Shown here: one piece after another, positions 40,550 to 49,415 of the stretch | Position numbering within the stretch: position 1 is the stretch's first letter | Layout: each line of letters starts with the position of its first letter | Assembly: GCA_013388645.1 (NCBI GenBank) | Contig: JACAEV010000154.1 | Coordinates: 1 to 51,436 of the forward strand | Length of the DNA: 51,436 nt | Direction of reading: 5' to 3' | Source: Syntrophaceae bacterium | GTDB lineage: Bacteria; Desulfobacterota; BSN033; UBA1163 | Position numbers and translations under genes: made by a program | The notes under the pieces: generated by a model | Database searches by the model: none | The model's input: only the letters and a program-made list of their open reading frames with translations | What the model was told of the DNA's origin: nothing

Positions 40550-42166
40550 TTAAAAGGTTAGACAAAAGGTGCTTCCTCCAGAGGATAGACAATCTTCAGG
40601 TTTTCCACAATACTTACATAAAGATATTTTTCCAGGACAGAGATCTTCTTCTTTTGGCAGATGGTTACATCGTTGGCTTCCGACTGAAATATCGAATCCG
40701 AAGCGTTTGCCATAAACCTTCATCTTGAGGAGGTCGAGGCCTTTTCCCCCCGCCCCGAAATCATAGGGCTTCTTGGAAGTATATAGCTCGCTGTCCAGCG
40801 TATGGAAAAGGCCGTCAAAAAGATGTCGCTGACTCTCCTTTGTGATTCCTACCCCAAAATCCTGGACCTTGAGTTGAATCCACTGATTATTCCTTTCTAA
40901 AACAACCCTGATCAATCCCTCATCAGGCGTATTCTCAACGGAATTCCTTATAAGTCCTATCAAAATATCTTCAAGGATCGCAGAGTCCATATTCAAACTG
41001 AGATCATCCGTTCCATTGAGCTCAATGTTAAGATCCCGATGGGCAGAATTCTGCTTGACCTTATTAAGAATTTGTTCTGTAAACGGATAGAGAGGAATAG
41101 TTTCCTTATAGAGCGTTGTTTTTGTATCATTTGTGTTAATTCTCTCAGGTGACGATGTCACTTCTAATTCGTGGTAGGATCGAATGATCTGGTCTGTTTC
41201 TTGCTGAATGTCTGAAATACGGGTTAGGTTTCTTTCCATAATATCAAAGGCCTCTTCCCTTACGATGGGTGATGTCTGAGTTTGGGCCTTCCGTTTTAAT
41301 AGGCGAATACTGCCATGGATTACTGAGAGTGGGGTCCTGAGTTCGTGGGAAAGGTGGTCAAGGGCTTTAGTCTTGGCTCTGCTCAATCTCTCATGCTCAT
41401 TTCGGGATTGTTCAAGTGCATCGATTTTGGCCTTCTGAAGCTCGGACATTTCCCGTTCTAAAGAACGAATATGTAGGGCTATTGCGATAGTTAGAAAGGC
41501 AGAAAGCCACAAGGAGGCAATCCATAACTGATGATCCTTCGATAAGGTGACAATCCCTGCTACTCGCAGAGAGTCATGGACTGCTCCTAAAAGCCAAATA
41601 AATAGACCGATTGCAAAAGGAAGTAAGTAGGATAATCCTTGTTTCTTAGAACACCACATTCTTAATCCAATTAACAAGATATAAGCAAGACAAGTCACAA
41701 AGCAAAACGATGAAATCAAGGGTTTGAGAAGCAATGACTGGGGGCGTAATATGTTCGGGGCAATCGGGTCCGGTTCGAGTGGGAGGCCGAACAACAAAGG
41801 CCCCTTACCGAATAGTGCTAAAAACCCAAGAATCAGGCTTAATCCAGTTACAGCCCAAGTTAAACGTGTTGGCCTTTGTCTAAAAAAGTATAAATAGAAC
41901 CAAAACCAAATGGCTGGCAAAAGTGCTATCGATGCATAAAGCACCCTGTTCCCCAAAAGAATAGATTGGGGGGATTCCTGAAGCCCATAAATAACCCATC
42001 CTAAAAAGGCCAACGCTATAAAAATATAGAAAACTGTTAGGACGAAGAGAGGCTTATAGTGCTGATAGAGGGTGAAAATAACCAAGCAAAGAATGGCAAG
42101 CATCCCATTAGCAATTAGACCACAAAGAGGACCAATGCTAAAGTGTGGAATCGAATCTGGAAACAT
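40550..42166 (-). CDS. membrane-bound orphan sensor histidine kinase with Cys-rich insert
   Basis: This 538-residue kinase has a multi-helix N-terminal sensor region (about seven membrane segments, 12-232), a coiled linker (235-265) and a dimerisation/phosphoacceptor domain with His274 in LDHLSHELRTPLS. The ATPase domain has an N-box with Asn408 (IRNSVENTP), G1 DFGVG (436-440) and G2 GAGGKGLDL (471-479). Between the last helix and the final strand GGSTFCLTF lies an unusual insert with Cys500, 510, 517, 520 and 526, and Cys535 in the strand itself. No response regulator is adjacent. The N-terminus resembles 7TM-7TMR-type sensor modules. It lies between copies of a dispersed repeat, suggesting an accessory region. 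Confidence 0.88.
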   Translation of the reverse strand: MFPDSIPHFSIGPLCGLIANGMLAILCLVIFTLYQHYKPLFVLTVFYIFIALAFLGWVIYGLQESPQSILLGNRVLYASIALLPAIWFWFYLYFFRQRPTRLTWAVTGLSLILGFLALFGKGPLLFGLPLEPDPIAPNILRPQSLLLKPLISSFCFVTCLAYILLIGLRMWCSKKQGLSYLLPFAIGLFIWLLGAVHDSLRVAGIVTLSKDHQLWIASLWLSAFLTIAIALHIRSLEREMSELQKAKIDALEQSRNEHERLSRAKTKALDHLSHELRTPLSVIHGSIRLLKRKAQTQTSPIVREEAFDIMERNLTRISDIQQETDQIIRSYHELEVTSSPERINTNDTKTTLYKETIPLYPFTEQILNKVKQNSAHRDLNIELNGTDDLSLNMDSAILEDILIGLIRNSVENTPDEGLIRVVLERNNQWIQLKVQDFGVGITKESQRHLFDGLFHTLDSELYTSKKPYDFGAGGKGLDLLKMKVYGKRFGFDISVGSQRCNHLPKEEDLCPGKISLCKYCGKPEDCLSSGGSTFCLTF

Positions 42167-42410
42167 GGTTTGTGCTTACTCAATCTTGTCAAGAATACGT
42201 TTGTCTTCTGTTGATTGCTGATTGAAATCTACATATTTTTTAAATATCGGTCAAGTGAAAGTTTCAGGAAGTTATCCTTATTTACCAAAATCCAAACGAT
42301 CCAAAAGTTTAATTTGAGGCTTCCACCAACTGTTCAGTTCCATATTGGGTAAGAGGTTGAAGATTACTGAGTGAAATAGTAGATAATACAAAGTTACTCG
42401 GCCAGCCCTG

Positions 42411-43211
42411 TTAGCGACGAATTCGGTCGAGCGGGATGTAAGAAGCGTTTATCGCAAAATTGATCACATCGGCTTTGCCCTCAATCACCTCTACCCCAAC
42501 ATCTTCGACTTGTTTGGTAATTAGAGTGCCGTTCACATGGTAGCCGATTTCAATTTGCTCAAGTGTGCAGATACCTTTCGAGGACATGTTCTTCTTCATA
42601 ATCTCAAGGAATCCCCTAATAGGGATGCTAATTCCCTTTGCGCCAAGAAACTCCTCGGGTGCAGATCTGATCTCGGACACTTCAGGAGGTAATTCAGCCT
42701 TAAACAGGAACTCATATGTCTCCTGCCCCCGGATCATACGTGTCGAACCGGGGGTGCTAACGTAATTCAATTTGTTCCCAGACTTAGTCTCGACAATGCA
42801 TGTTTCGGTAGTGTTGGCAATTGTTCCATTAAAACTCCTGGGAGTTTTCTCAGATACGCGGAAATTGAGTTGCACGGTAACAGCAGAAGACTGAACGACA
42901 CGTATGGTCTTCCGTAAGTCTTCGATTCCGGTTTCAATTCGAGATAGAATTCCTGTCTGATGAGCTTGAGAGTCCAAGATCTCTTCGTGTTGATGAGCTT
43001 GGGAGTCTAAGATCTCTTCGTGCTTGACCTTCCTGTCTATTTTGGCCTCGTGCTGCATTGTTTTGGTTGGGCCGAAGTACATTTGAATTGCGAATAGCGC
43101 TACGGCCAAGACGATTGCAATAACCCCAACCTTGATAGTGAAGCGAAGCGTAGGGCCAGCCTTCCTATAGCCAGCGAAGAAACCCTTTCTTTTGTCCCCA
43201 CTCAATTGCAC
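42411..43211 (-). CDS. membrane-anchored protein of unknown function
   Basis: This 266-residue protein has one membrane helix at about 26-46 and an N-in basic leader (DKRKGFFAGYRKAG). A short coiled segment contains the tandem repeat HEEILDSQAHQ twice (33 bases repeated in DNA). The C-terminal, presumably extracytoplasmic domain is mixed alpha/beta (TVQLNFRVSEKTPRSFNGTI, EEFLGAKGISIPIRGFLEI). I do not recognise the family. The start is GTG with AAGGA 8 bases upstream. Codon style and isolation fit an accessory gene. Confidence 0.6.
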   Translation of the reverse strand: MQLSGDKRKGFFAGYRKAGPTLRFTIKVGVIAIVLAVALFAIQMYFGPTKTMQHEAKIDRKVKHEEILDSQAHQHEEILDSQAHQTGILSRIETGIEDLRKTIRVVQSSAVTVQLNFRVSEKTPRSFNGTIANTTETCIVETKSGNKLNYVSTPGSTRMIRGQETYEFLFKAELPPEVSEIRSAPEEFLGAKGISIPIRGFLEIMKKNMSSKGICTLEQIEIGYHVNGTLITKQVEDVGVEVIEGKADVINFAINASYIPLDRIRR

Positions 43212-43466
43212 CTATCTTATCCTTCGGACTGCTAATTTACAGTTGAAATATACATCATTCCATAAAATTAGGGAAGGGTGAATTACATGAAGGATTCCTC
43301 GGAAATAGGGATGAGGGAAGAGTGAAGGTCAGCATACATTAACGCTTGGTGATTTAGGTTAGGAACTGAGTATTTTGATATGGCTTGTCCTAATTCGGCT
43401 TAGGCACAAATACCATTCTTGTCCAAATTAGGTTTTAAAAAAAATAGGCCCTGAGTTACTTCAAAA

Positions 43467-43494
43467 AACATACAGGGGTCAACATACAGGGGTC
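43467..43494. repeat. 14-base tandem duplication
   Basis: AACATACAGGGGTC occurs twice in direct succession, then GGCC. It lies just upstream of the transposase remnant and may derive from its REP-type flank. Confidence 0.6.
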
Positions 43495-43541
43495 AGGCCG
43501 CAACATGAGACAAAGTGGTGAATAGCAGGGAGGGGATAGGA

Positions 43542-43637
43542 GTGTCGAGGTCGCTGAGGATTGAGTATCCGGGAGCATTTTATCATGTGGCATCCCGTGG
43601 AGACGAAAGAAAGACGGTTGTGGCCTACCTTGTATGA
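43542..43637 (+). pseudogene. truncated REP-associated tyrosine transposase (RAYT)
   Basis: The 31-codon frame starting with GTG encodes the typical N-terminus of Y1/IS200-like REP-associated transposases, with IEYPGAFYHVASRGDERK matching the usual RIEYPGAxYHVxxRGNxR. It then runs into a stop after VVAYLV. The HxH catalytic motif and Tyr are gone, so this is a dead fragment. Confidence 0.75.
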
Positions 43638-43773
43638 TTTAATTAGGGAATTTGCCCATTTTTGCAGTTGTAAACTTTTCTTACAGTTTCCCTTAATTTT
43701 TTATTGATTTTGGTTTGAAATCTTTTATCGTGCAGGGTAATTACGAAAACTTGATTTCAGGAAGGAGTCCCCA

Positions 43774-43803
43774 AGAAATGGAGATGCGTCTAACACCTAC
43801 TAT
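43774..43803. repeat. dispersed repeat, copy 3
   Basis: AAATGGAGATGCGTCTAACA followed by CCTACT shares GCGTCTAACACCTAC exactly with copy 1 at 39841. Confidence 0.5.
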
Positions 43804-43945
43804 TAAACGCTTTAACATTAGAGGAAGGCTAAGGATTACGATTCGAAATGTCATATAACATTCGGGATTGGGGAAGTTCCGATTAAATAGGGATTTCTCA
43901 CGTGGAAACCCCAATCTTGTGTTATCTGCCTGTTGCGGGCAGGAA

Positions 43946-44176
43946 TCATTTCAAAAGTTCTTTCAATTTTTCAATCGTCAAATCAGCATCCCTGAGAATG
44001 CTTGCTAAGACTTTCGGGTGGAGAATCTTTCCTGAATGATAAGGGACGGTTGCCCTCCTGCCCTCTTTATTTTTGTATATCTTGTGGCTTCCACTCTGTC
44101 GTGAAAAGGAAAAATCGGCCCTTTCCAACACTCTAATTATGTCAGCAGCGGTGAGTCTCGGTAGTTTTTCGCTCAT
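43946..44176 (-). CDS. hicA: HicA-type toxin
   Basis: This 76-residue mRNA interferase has a dsRNA-binding-like fold. It has LTAADIIRVLERADFSFSRQSGSHKIYKN with the catalytic His in GSHKIY, and VPYHSGKILHPKVLASILRDADL. Its ATG overlaps the antitoxin stop (ATGA). Together with hicB it forms a type II toxin-antitoxin module in the order antitoxin first. Confidence 0.92.
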   Translation of the reverse strand: MSEKLPRLTAADIIRVLERADFSFSRQSGSHKIYKNKEGRRATVPYHSGKILHPKVLASILRDADLTIEKLKELLK

Positions 44177-44397
44177 ACTGCCACTTCCATCATGGTGAGA
44201 CTTACTGACTCTGCTTGAGGAATTTCTTCGCCGTTTTCAATTCGGTCCTCTATGTGAAGACGGATAGCGTCTCTGATATTCTCCAAAACTTCCTCATAAG
44301 TTTCACCCTGTGTGTAGCACCCTTGAAGTTCTGGACAGAGAGCAAAATAGCCATCCATATCTTTTTCAATAATCGCTGAAAATTTATAAACACTCAT
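44173..44397 (-). CDS. hicB: HicB-type antitoxin
   Basis: This 74-residue antitoxin has a partial RNase H-like HicB fold: YKFSAIIEKDMDGYFALCPELQGCYTQGETYEEVLENIRDAIRLHIED. It lacks the C-terminal DNA-binding extension seen in longer HicB, so it may repress poorly on its own. The ribosome site GAGGAGG is strong. It is transcribed before and coupled to hicA. Confidence 0.92.
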   Translation of the reverse strand: MSVYKFSAIIEKDMDGYFALCPELQGCYTQGETYEEVLENIRDAIRLHIEDRIENGEEIPQAESVSLTMMEVAV

Positions 44398-44858
44398 CTT
44401 TGAACCTCCTCTTTGAACAAATTATAACATTGTAACGGATGAAAGGCTGTAAAGTCTCAACCTCAAACAGTCTGTTACCTACCGTTGCAGAAATAATATT
44501 CTTTTTAATTACTTACTCAATTTGCCTCGTGTCAAGGGTTAACCCTGTCCTCCATGCATTATACCAGCTTAAATCTAAATATTTAAGTCCCCAATTGTTT
44601 CAATTGAAAATTTATTTGGAGATGAGTCGAATATACGAAAAAGAGGGGGAGCAGGTCAAGAGAAAAGAGTATCGATGATTACCAACTCAAATCATGTATG
44701 CTTTGTCGGAATAGCGACTTGCAGATTACAGGAAGGAATTCTTGGAAAATCGGTTGTGGATTCTATCTACCTACTTGCAATCGAGGCGAAGTTTTAGGTT
44801 TAGAAAATTTCTACCAGAAAAAGAGTATCACGCCAATTGTGATCTGCACCCGAAAACC
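44398..44858. other. intergenic stretch, no gene supported
   Basis: This region lies between hicB and the transglutaminase-like gene. Frames on the plus strand (for example 44439-44678) have no ribosome site and no recognisable protein. No repeat was recognised. Confidence 0.4.
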
Positions 44859-45485
44859 CTACTTCAGCGTTTCAATTCGACGTTGCTTTTGGTACGACTC
44901 CAATTCTCGAAAAACTACAATCTTTCGACCTCTGTATTGCTCATACTCGCTAATAAACTCCTGCGCGTCATTGTATGGACCAGCAATGTATCCCGGGCGT
45001 TTGGAGTCAGCGAAGAAGTAAGTTTTACCGTTGCGCTTGAAACTCACCAGCCAATGTAATCGCAGTTTATTACCCCTGATTTCCACAGGATCGAACTCGA
45101 TCATTAGATACTTCGGATCGCTACCCGGATCGATTTGTCTGAGCGTCTCAACAACAAAGCGTGACAGATCGACGCACACACCGGTTTTGACGTCGAAGAA
45201 TTTGGATGGGTCGTAAATTGAAATCTTTTCATTCTTGGTTCTTTGAGTCTCAGAAAGTCGCAAGGCTCGCGCCATGTCGTATGAGAAATTTGCGGCGATC
45301 CATCCATTGATGTCTTCCGGGGTTTTCCAGACTTTTAGGGCTTGCTCATACGAGCCTGTAGCTTTGAATACCATTGTTGAATTGAGGGGATATTCCGGCT
45401 CATCTAAGGAAGGTTCTACACTATCAAGAACGTTGACATAGCCTGTCAGAAAGAAGAACACTGTTAATACGAACACAGAATGCAT
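44859..45485 (-). CDS. transglutaminase-like secreted protein
   Basis: This 208-residue protein has a signal peptide (about 1-20). It carries a transglutaminase-like core with Cys in KTGVCVDLSRFVVETLRQ, His in LRLHWLVSF and Asp in YFFADSKRPGYIAGPY, which would form the Cys-His-Asp triad. Such domains act as proteases, peptide or amide hydrolases, or structural domains; cross-linking is not implied. The ribosome site GAGGGGG is good. It lies in the accessory region next to hicAB. Confidence 0.75.
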   Translation of the reverse strand: MHSVFVLTVFFFLTGYVNVLDSVEPSLDEPEYPLNSTMVFKATGSYEQALKVWKTPEDINGWIAANFSYDMARALRLSETQRTKNEKISIYDPSKFFDVKTGVCVDLSRFVVETLRQIDPGSDPKYLMIEFDPVEIRGNKLRLHWLVSFKRNGKTYFFADSKRPGYIAGPYNDAQEFISEYEQYRGRKIVVFRELESYQKQRRIETLK

Positions 45486-45527
45486 GCTGTTCCCCCTCTA
45501 CTCTAACCCTTTTTATTTTCCTGATAG

Positions 45528-46661
45528 CTAAATTTTTATTAATTCATATTCTCTGGTTCCCAGCCCGATCTCTTCGGCATAGGCAAGCTGAATGTTCCAG
45601 TCCACTTCCGGATAAATCGCTCGAAATTTATCCCCTCCAGGGTCCCAAGCTTTAGGGAGTTTGGAAGACCGATTTCCAGTTTCTCCATTGACCAAATCCA
45701 CAGAGGCCTGATCAATGGCGACAGGGTCCTCTGAGGAAAGAATGCCAATATCATTAACAATCGGTGTATCGGAATATCCATAGCAGTCACAGGCTGGAGA
45801 GATATTCGTGAGGAAGTTGAGGTAAAGGACTTTGCCCTTTTTCTTGTGGACGGCTCCATAGGCATGCTCCACCATCTTCTTCTGAAAAATGGGGATGCTC
45901 TCATTCCATTGAATTTGAATGGCCGATGACGGACAGGCGAGGATACATTCTCCGCAACCAATACAATTCTTAGAATCGATAAAGGCGACAGAAGGTTTAT
46001 CCCCTGTCCCTGATTCTCGGGAGACCATCGAAATGGCTGATTGAGGACACCAACTCAGACAAATTTCACATCCCTTGCAAGCTTTCTTCTTGACCTGAGG
46101 TGAGATGTTTGAATGTTGACTCAACTTTCCTTCTCGACTGGAACACCCCATCCCCAAGTTTTTTAGGGCTCCTCCGAATCCAGAAAGTTCATGACCCTTA
46201 AAATGGGTGACACAGATGAGAGCATCTGTCATGCAGATGTCATGAGCGATGGAGACGGTTTTGAAAATAGGTTTGTCAATCCGAACTTTGATGGCACAAT
46301 TGCCTCTCAAGCCGTCTGCGATCAGAATGGGTGCATTGACGACCGACTCTGTAAACCCATTATCAAAAGCCGTCGCTAAATGGGAGATGGCTTCACTGCG
46401 GGTGCCAATGTAAAGGGTGTTCGTATCAGTTAAGAAAGGTTTCCCCTTATATTGTTTGACTCGATCAACGACCCTTCTTAAGAAGATGGGTCGTACATAG
46501 GCGGTATTCCCTCTTTCCCCAAAATGGAGTTTGATCGCCACCAGGTCCCTTTCTTTGATCTTTCCCTTCAAATCAACCCGGTCCATAAGGATGTCCAATT
46601 TATCCAGAAGGGTCTTGCCGGATTCAACTTTTAGGTCTGAAAAAAAGACGAAACTCTTCAT
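45528..46661 (-). CDS. DUF362 protein with internal 2x[4Fe-4S] ferredoxin
   Basis: This 377-residue protein has a DUF362 N-terminal part (AIKLHFGERGNTAYVRP, CVTHFKGHELSGFGGALKNLGMG). A ferredoxin unit is inserted at about 190-255 with CKGCEICLSWC and CIGCGECILAC, followed by the DUF362 C-terminal part (SPACDCYGYSDTPIVNDIGILSSEDPVAIDQASVDLVN). The ferredoxin is internal here, unlike the terminal one in the DUF362 gene at 37713. The ribosome site AAGGGAGG is strong. The reaction is unknown; a redox role in anaerobic metabolism is inferred. Confidence 0.87.
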   Translation of the reverse strand: MKSFVFFSDLKVESGKTLLDKLDILMDRVDLKGKIKERDLVAIKLHFGERGNTAYVRPIFLRRVVDRVKQYKGKPFLTDTNTLYIGTRSEAISHLATAFDNGFTESVVNAPILIADGLRGNCAIKVRIDKPIFKTVSIAHDICMTDALICVTHFKGHELSGFGGALKNLGMGCSSREGKLSQHSNISPQVKKKACKGCEICLSWCPQSAISMVSRESGTGDKPSVAFIDSKNCIGCGECILACPSSAIQIQWNESIPIFQKKMVEHAYGAVHKKKGKVLYLNFLTNISPACDCYGYSDTPIVNDIGILSSEDPVAIDQASVDLVNGETGNRSSKLPKAWDPGGDKFRAIYPEVDWNIQLAYAEEIGLGTREYELIKI

Positions 46662-47165
46662 CAGTAAGCCTCCCTTTTAGGCATTCTAAAGGGAATCCCC
46701 ACATGTGTCAATGGATGAGAGAAGAAGCCAAACGATAGTCAAACCTCGTAAAATAAAAATGGTGAATAAGTTCAGGCGATGGATAGGAAGCCAGTCTGAG
46801 CAAAGGGAAGGACTCTTATTTTCTGAGCTCTCCCAAAACGGTAAGCCCTCAGTTATGAGTTTGGCATTCCATCGTCCCGACAGAAATGCTTTCGAAAATC
46901 TTAGAATGTGTGTTGGAATATTAGCTTTAACGGTACGATTGGATTCACTGATTGGATGGGGTTGTAAGACAGGTTAGATAAACCGATCCAGTGAAAGAGC
47001 GGAGCTGAGGTTCCCGCTCTATAATTTTCTCCAGCCTCCCTGACGTACTTGCTTTATACCCGAAACTGAGGGGTGACCCAAAATGCTATCAAAGGATTGA
47101 CTTTTTATTGGTAAAAAAGGTAATTTTATATTGTTCTTTTGGATGATAAAAGGAAAGGAGAAAAG
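46662..47165. other. intergenic stretch before EF-G paralogue
   Basis: About 500 bases without a convincing gene; a 90-codon plus-strand frame at 46705 has no ribosome site or recognisable sequence. The right end carries the promoter listed at 47097. Confidence 0.4.
47097..47126 (+). promoter_or_regulatory. possible promoter of EF-G paralogue
   Basis: TTGACT at 47097-47102, a spacer of 18 and TAATTT at 47121-47126. The match is moderate. Confidence 0.4.
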
Positions 47166-49262
47166 ATGAAACGAGTTGAGCCCACACACATTCGCAATAT
47201 AGGAACCTTTGGCCATGGCGGTGAGGGAAAAACTTCTTTGGTGGAGGCGATTCTTTTCGACACAGGAGAGAATACCCGCTTGGGCCGCGTCGATGATGGT
47301 TCCTCTATCATGGATTTTGAACCAGAGGAAATTAATCGGAAGATCAGCATCAGTGCCTCCCTTTCCCATTTTGAATGGGATAAGCATCAATTTCATATCA
47401 TTGACACACCTGGATATGCCAATTTCATTGCTGAGGCCAAGGCCTCTATGAGGGTCTTGGACGGAGCCATTATGGTGATCGGCGGTAATTCAGAGGTAAA
47501 GGTCCAAACCGAAACGGTATGGGGGTATGCCAATGAATTTCGAGTCCCCCGAATCCTCTTTGTTAGCAAAATGGATACAGAACGGGCTAATTTTCTCAAA
47601 GTGGTTGATGAGGCAAAAAAGATTTTCCCTTCGCAACCTCCCCTCCCCATTCAATTACCTATTGGAGGGGAGGGAAATTTTAGGGGCATAGTGGATTTAA
47701 TCCAAAGGAAGGCCTATCTCTATCGAGAAGATGGAAGTGGCCAATTCGAGATAAAAGAGATTCCGGCTGATATGAAAGAAGAGGTAGAGCGATTTCGTGA
47801 GAAGTTGGTGGAGACGGTTGTAGAGATGGACGATCAATTAATGGAAAAATATCTGGAATCTGGAGAGGTATCCACCGAGGAGGTCATCCAGTGCCTTCGA
47901 AAGGGAACGATGGAAATGAAATTGGTTCCTGCTGTTTGTGGATCCTCCCTCCGGAATATTGGGGTTCAACCTCTGTTGGACCTTGTGATCTTCTGTTTCC
48001 CTTCACCCTTGGAGAGAGGACCTGTTCATGGAAAGAATCCTAAGACTGGAGAACCCGAAATTCGGGAGCCTAAAGAGGATGCACCCTTGTCTGCCTTTGT
48101 ATTTAAGACAATCGCTGACCCCTTTGCAGGCAAACTGAACCTCTTCCGAGTCTATTCAGGGTCTGTCAATGCAGATTCCACACTCTATAATTCTAAAAAA
48201 GAGGTAAGGGAAAGAATCGGTCAGATTTTCTTGTTGGAAGGGAAGAAGCAGAAACCGGTCGGCTTCGCCAGCGTGGGGGATATCGTGGCGGTTGCAAAAT
48301 TGAAGGAGACCACCACCGGCGATACTTTCTCCGATGAGAGAAAGCCTATTATTTTCGAAGAGACAAAACTTCCCCTTCCTGTCATCTCCTATGCCCTCAC
48401 CCCAAAGAGCAAAGGAGACGAGGAAAAGATTACCTCTTCTCTTGCCCGCATGCATGAAGAAGACCCAACGATGATGTTGGGCAGGGATGAACAAACAGGG
48501 GAGATCCTTCTCTCCGGCATAGGACAGACGCATGTAGAGGTCATCGTTGAAAAATTGAAAAGGAAATTTGGAGTGGAGGTGAACCTCAGTGTTCCAAAAG
48601 TTCCTTATAAAGAGACCATCCGCGGGGCGAAAACAGGCGTCATCTATCGCCATAAGAAGCAGACAGGCGGCCGAGGGCAGTTTGCTGAGGTCCATTTCGA
48701 TGTTTCTGCCCTTCCACGAGGTTCGGGTTTTGAATTTGAAAATGCTCTGGTCGGGATGAATGTACCAAGGAATTTCGTCCCGGCTGTGGAGAAGGGAATT
48801 GCGGAGGCTATGCAGAGTGGTGTCCTTGCCGGCTATCCTGTCGTGGATGTAAAAGTTCGGTTTTATGATGGAAAATCTCATGAAGTCGATTCTTCAGAAA
48901 TGGCTTTTAAGATCGCCGCAATTATGGCTTTTAAGAAAGGGGTTCAAGAGGCCAACCCCGTCCTCCTTGAGCCGGTCATGAAGGTCACGGTCACCGCTCC
49001 TGATGAGTGCATGGGCGATGTCATTGGGGATCTCAACAGTCGTCGGGGGAGAGTCTTGAGAGTCGATGCGAAGGGTAATTATCAGATGATCGAAGCCAAT
49101 GTCCCGATGTCAGAAATGCTGAAGTATGCTCCGGATCTTAACTCCAAAACAGGAGGGCGTGGAACCTTTACCATGGAATTTTCTCATTACGAAGAGGTTC
49201 CTGCCCAGTTGGCTGAGAAGGTGATCGCCCAAGCCAAAAAAGATAAAGAGAAAGAGAGTTAA
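47166..49262 (+). CDS. elongation factor G-like GTPase (EF-G paralogue)
   Basis: This 698-residue protein has the EF-G layout: a GTPase with P-loop GHGGEGKTS (16-24), domain II at about 300-390, then domains III-V with GIGQTHVEVIVEKLKRKFGVEV and RGAKTGVIYRHKKQTGGRGQFAEV. Switch II reads DTPGYANF; canonical EF-G has DTPGHVDF, so the GTPase-activating His is Tyr. The base motif is SKMD where EF-G has NKMD. These changes mark the EF-G-like paralogue group (FusA2 type), not the translocase itself. The ATG at 47166 is chosen for its AAAGGAGA ribosome site; an in-frame ATG at 47139 lacks one. The gene stands alone, not in a str operon. Confidence 0.88.
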   Translation: MKRVEPTHIRNIGTFGHGGEGKTSLVEAILFDTGENTRLGRVDDGSSIMDFEPEEINRKISISASLSHFEWDKHQFHIIDTPGYANFIAEAKASMRVLDGAIMVIGGNSEVKVQTETVWGYANEFRVPRILFVSKMDTERANFLKVVDEAKKIFPSQPPLPIQLPIGGEGNFRGIVDLIQRKAYLYREDGSGQFEIKEIPADMKEEVERFREKLVETVVEMDDQLMEKYLESGEVSTEEVIQCLRKGTMEMKLVPAVCGSSLRNIGVQPLLDLVIFCFPSPLERGPVHGKNPKTGEPEIREPKEDAPLSAFVFKTIADPFAGKLNLFRVYSGSVNADSTLYNSKKEVRERIGQIFLLEGKKQKPVGFASVGDIVAVAKLKETTTGDTFSDERKPIIFEETKLPLPVISYALTPKSKGDEEKITSSLARMHEEDPTMMLGRDEQTGEILLSGIGQTHVEVIVEKLKRKFGVEVNLSVPKVPYKETIRGAKTGVIYRHKKQTGGRGQFAEVHFDVSALPRGSGFEFENALVGMNVPRNFVPAVEKGIAEAMQSGVLAGYPVVDVKVRFYDGKSHEVDSSEMAFKIAAIMAFKKGVQEANPVLLEPVMKVTVTAPDECMGDVIGDLNSRRGRVLRVDAKGNYQMIEANVPMSEMLKYAPDLNSKTGGRGTFTMEFSHYEEVPAQLAEKVIAQAKKDKEKES

Positions 49263-49412
49263 GGATCAATGACGAATTAGCAATGATCAATTAGCAATGA
49301 GCAATAGTAATCAACAGAAATCGAGGAACAAAAATTAAAACTAATCATTGAATGGTAGGTATTATTGATTGATTATTAACCATTGGGTATTGATCATTGA
49401 CCATTGAGTATT
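49263..49412. repeat. imperfect inverted-repeat spacer
   Basis: The left part (AATTAGCAATGATCAATTAG, GCAATAGTAATCAAC) is approximately complementary to the right part (ATTGATTGATTATTAACC, GATCATTGACCATTGAG), with a centre near 49325. It is the same class of stuttering spacer as at 21598 and 38856. Confidence 0.55.
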
Positions 49413-49415
49413 AAT

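Larger units (their letters stand above)
43212..43945. other. intergenic region with transposase remnant and repeats
   Basis: About 730 bases with no intact gene. It holds a 14-base tandem repeat, a truncated REP-associated transposase and a third copy of the dispersed repeat, all listed separately. The rest, 43640-43770, is AT-rich with nothing recognised. Confidence 0.5.

Noticed and set aside
44439-44678. 79-codon plus-strand frame next to hicB.
   Set aside because: Sequence shows no family signal or ribosome site and starts within the hicB promoter area.
46705-46977. 90-codon plus-strand frame before the EF-G paralogue.
   Set aside because: No ribosome site and no protein-like pattern; the promoter of the next gene lies beyond it.
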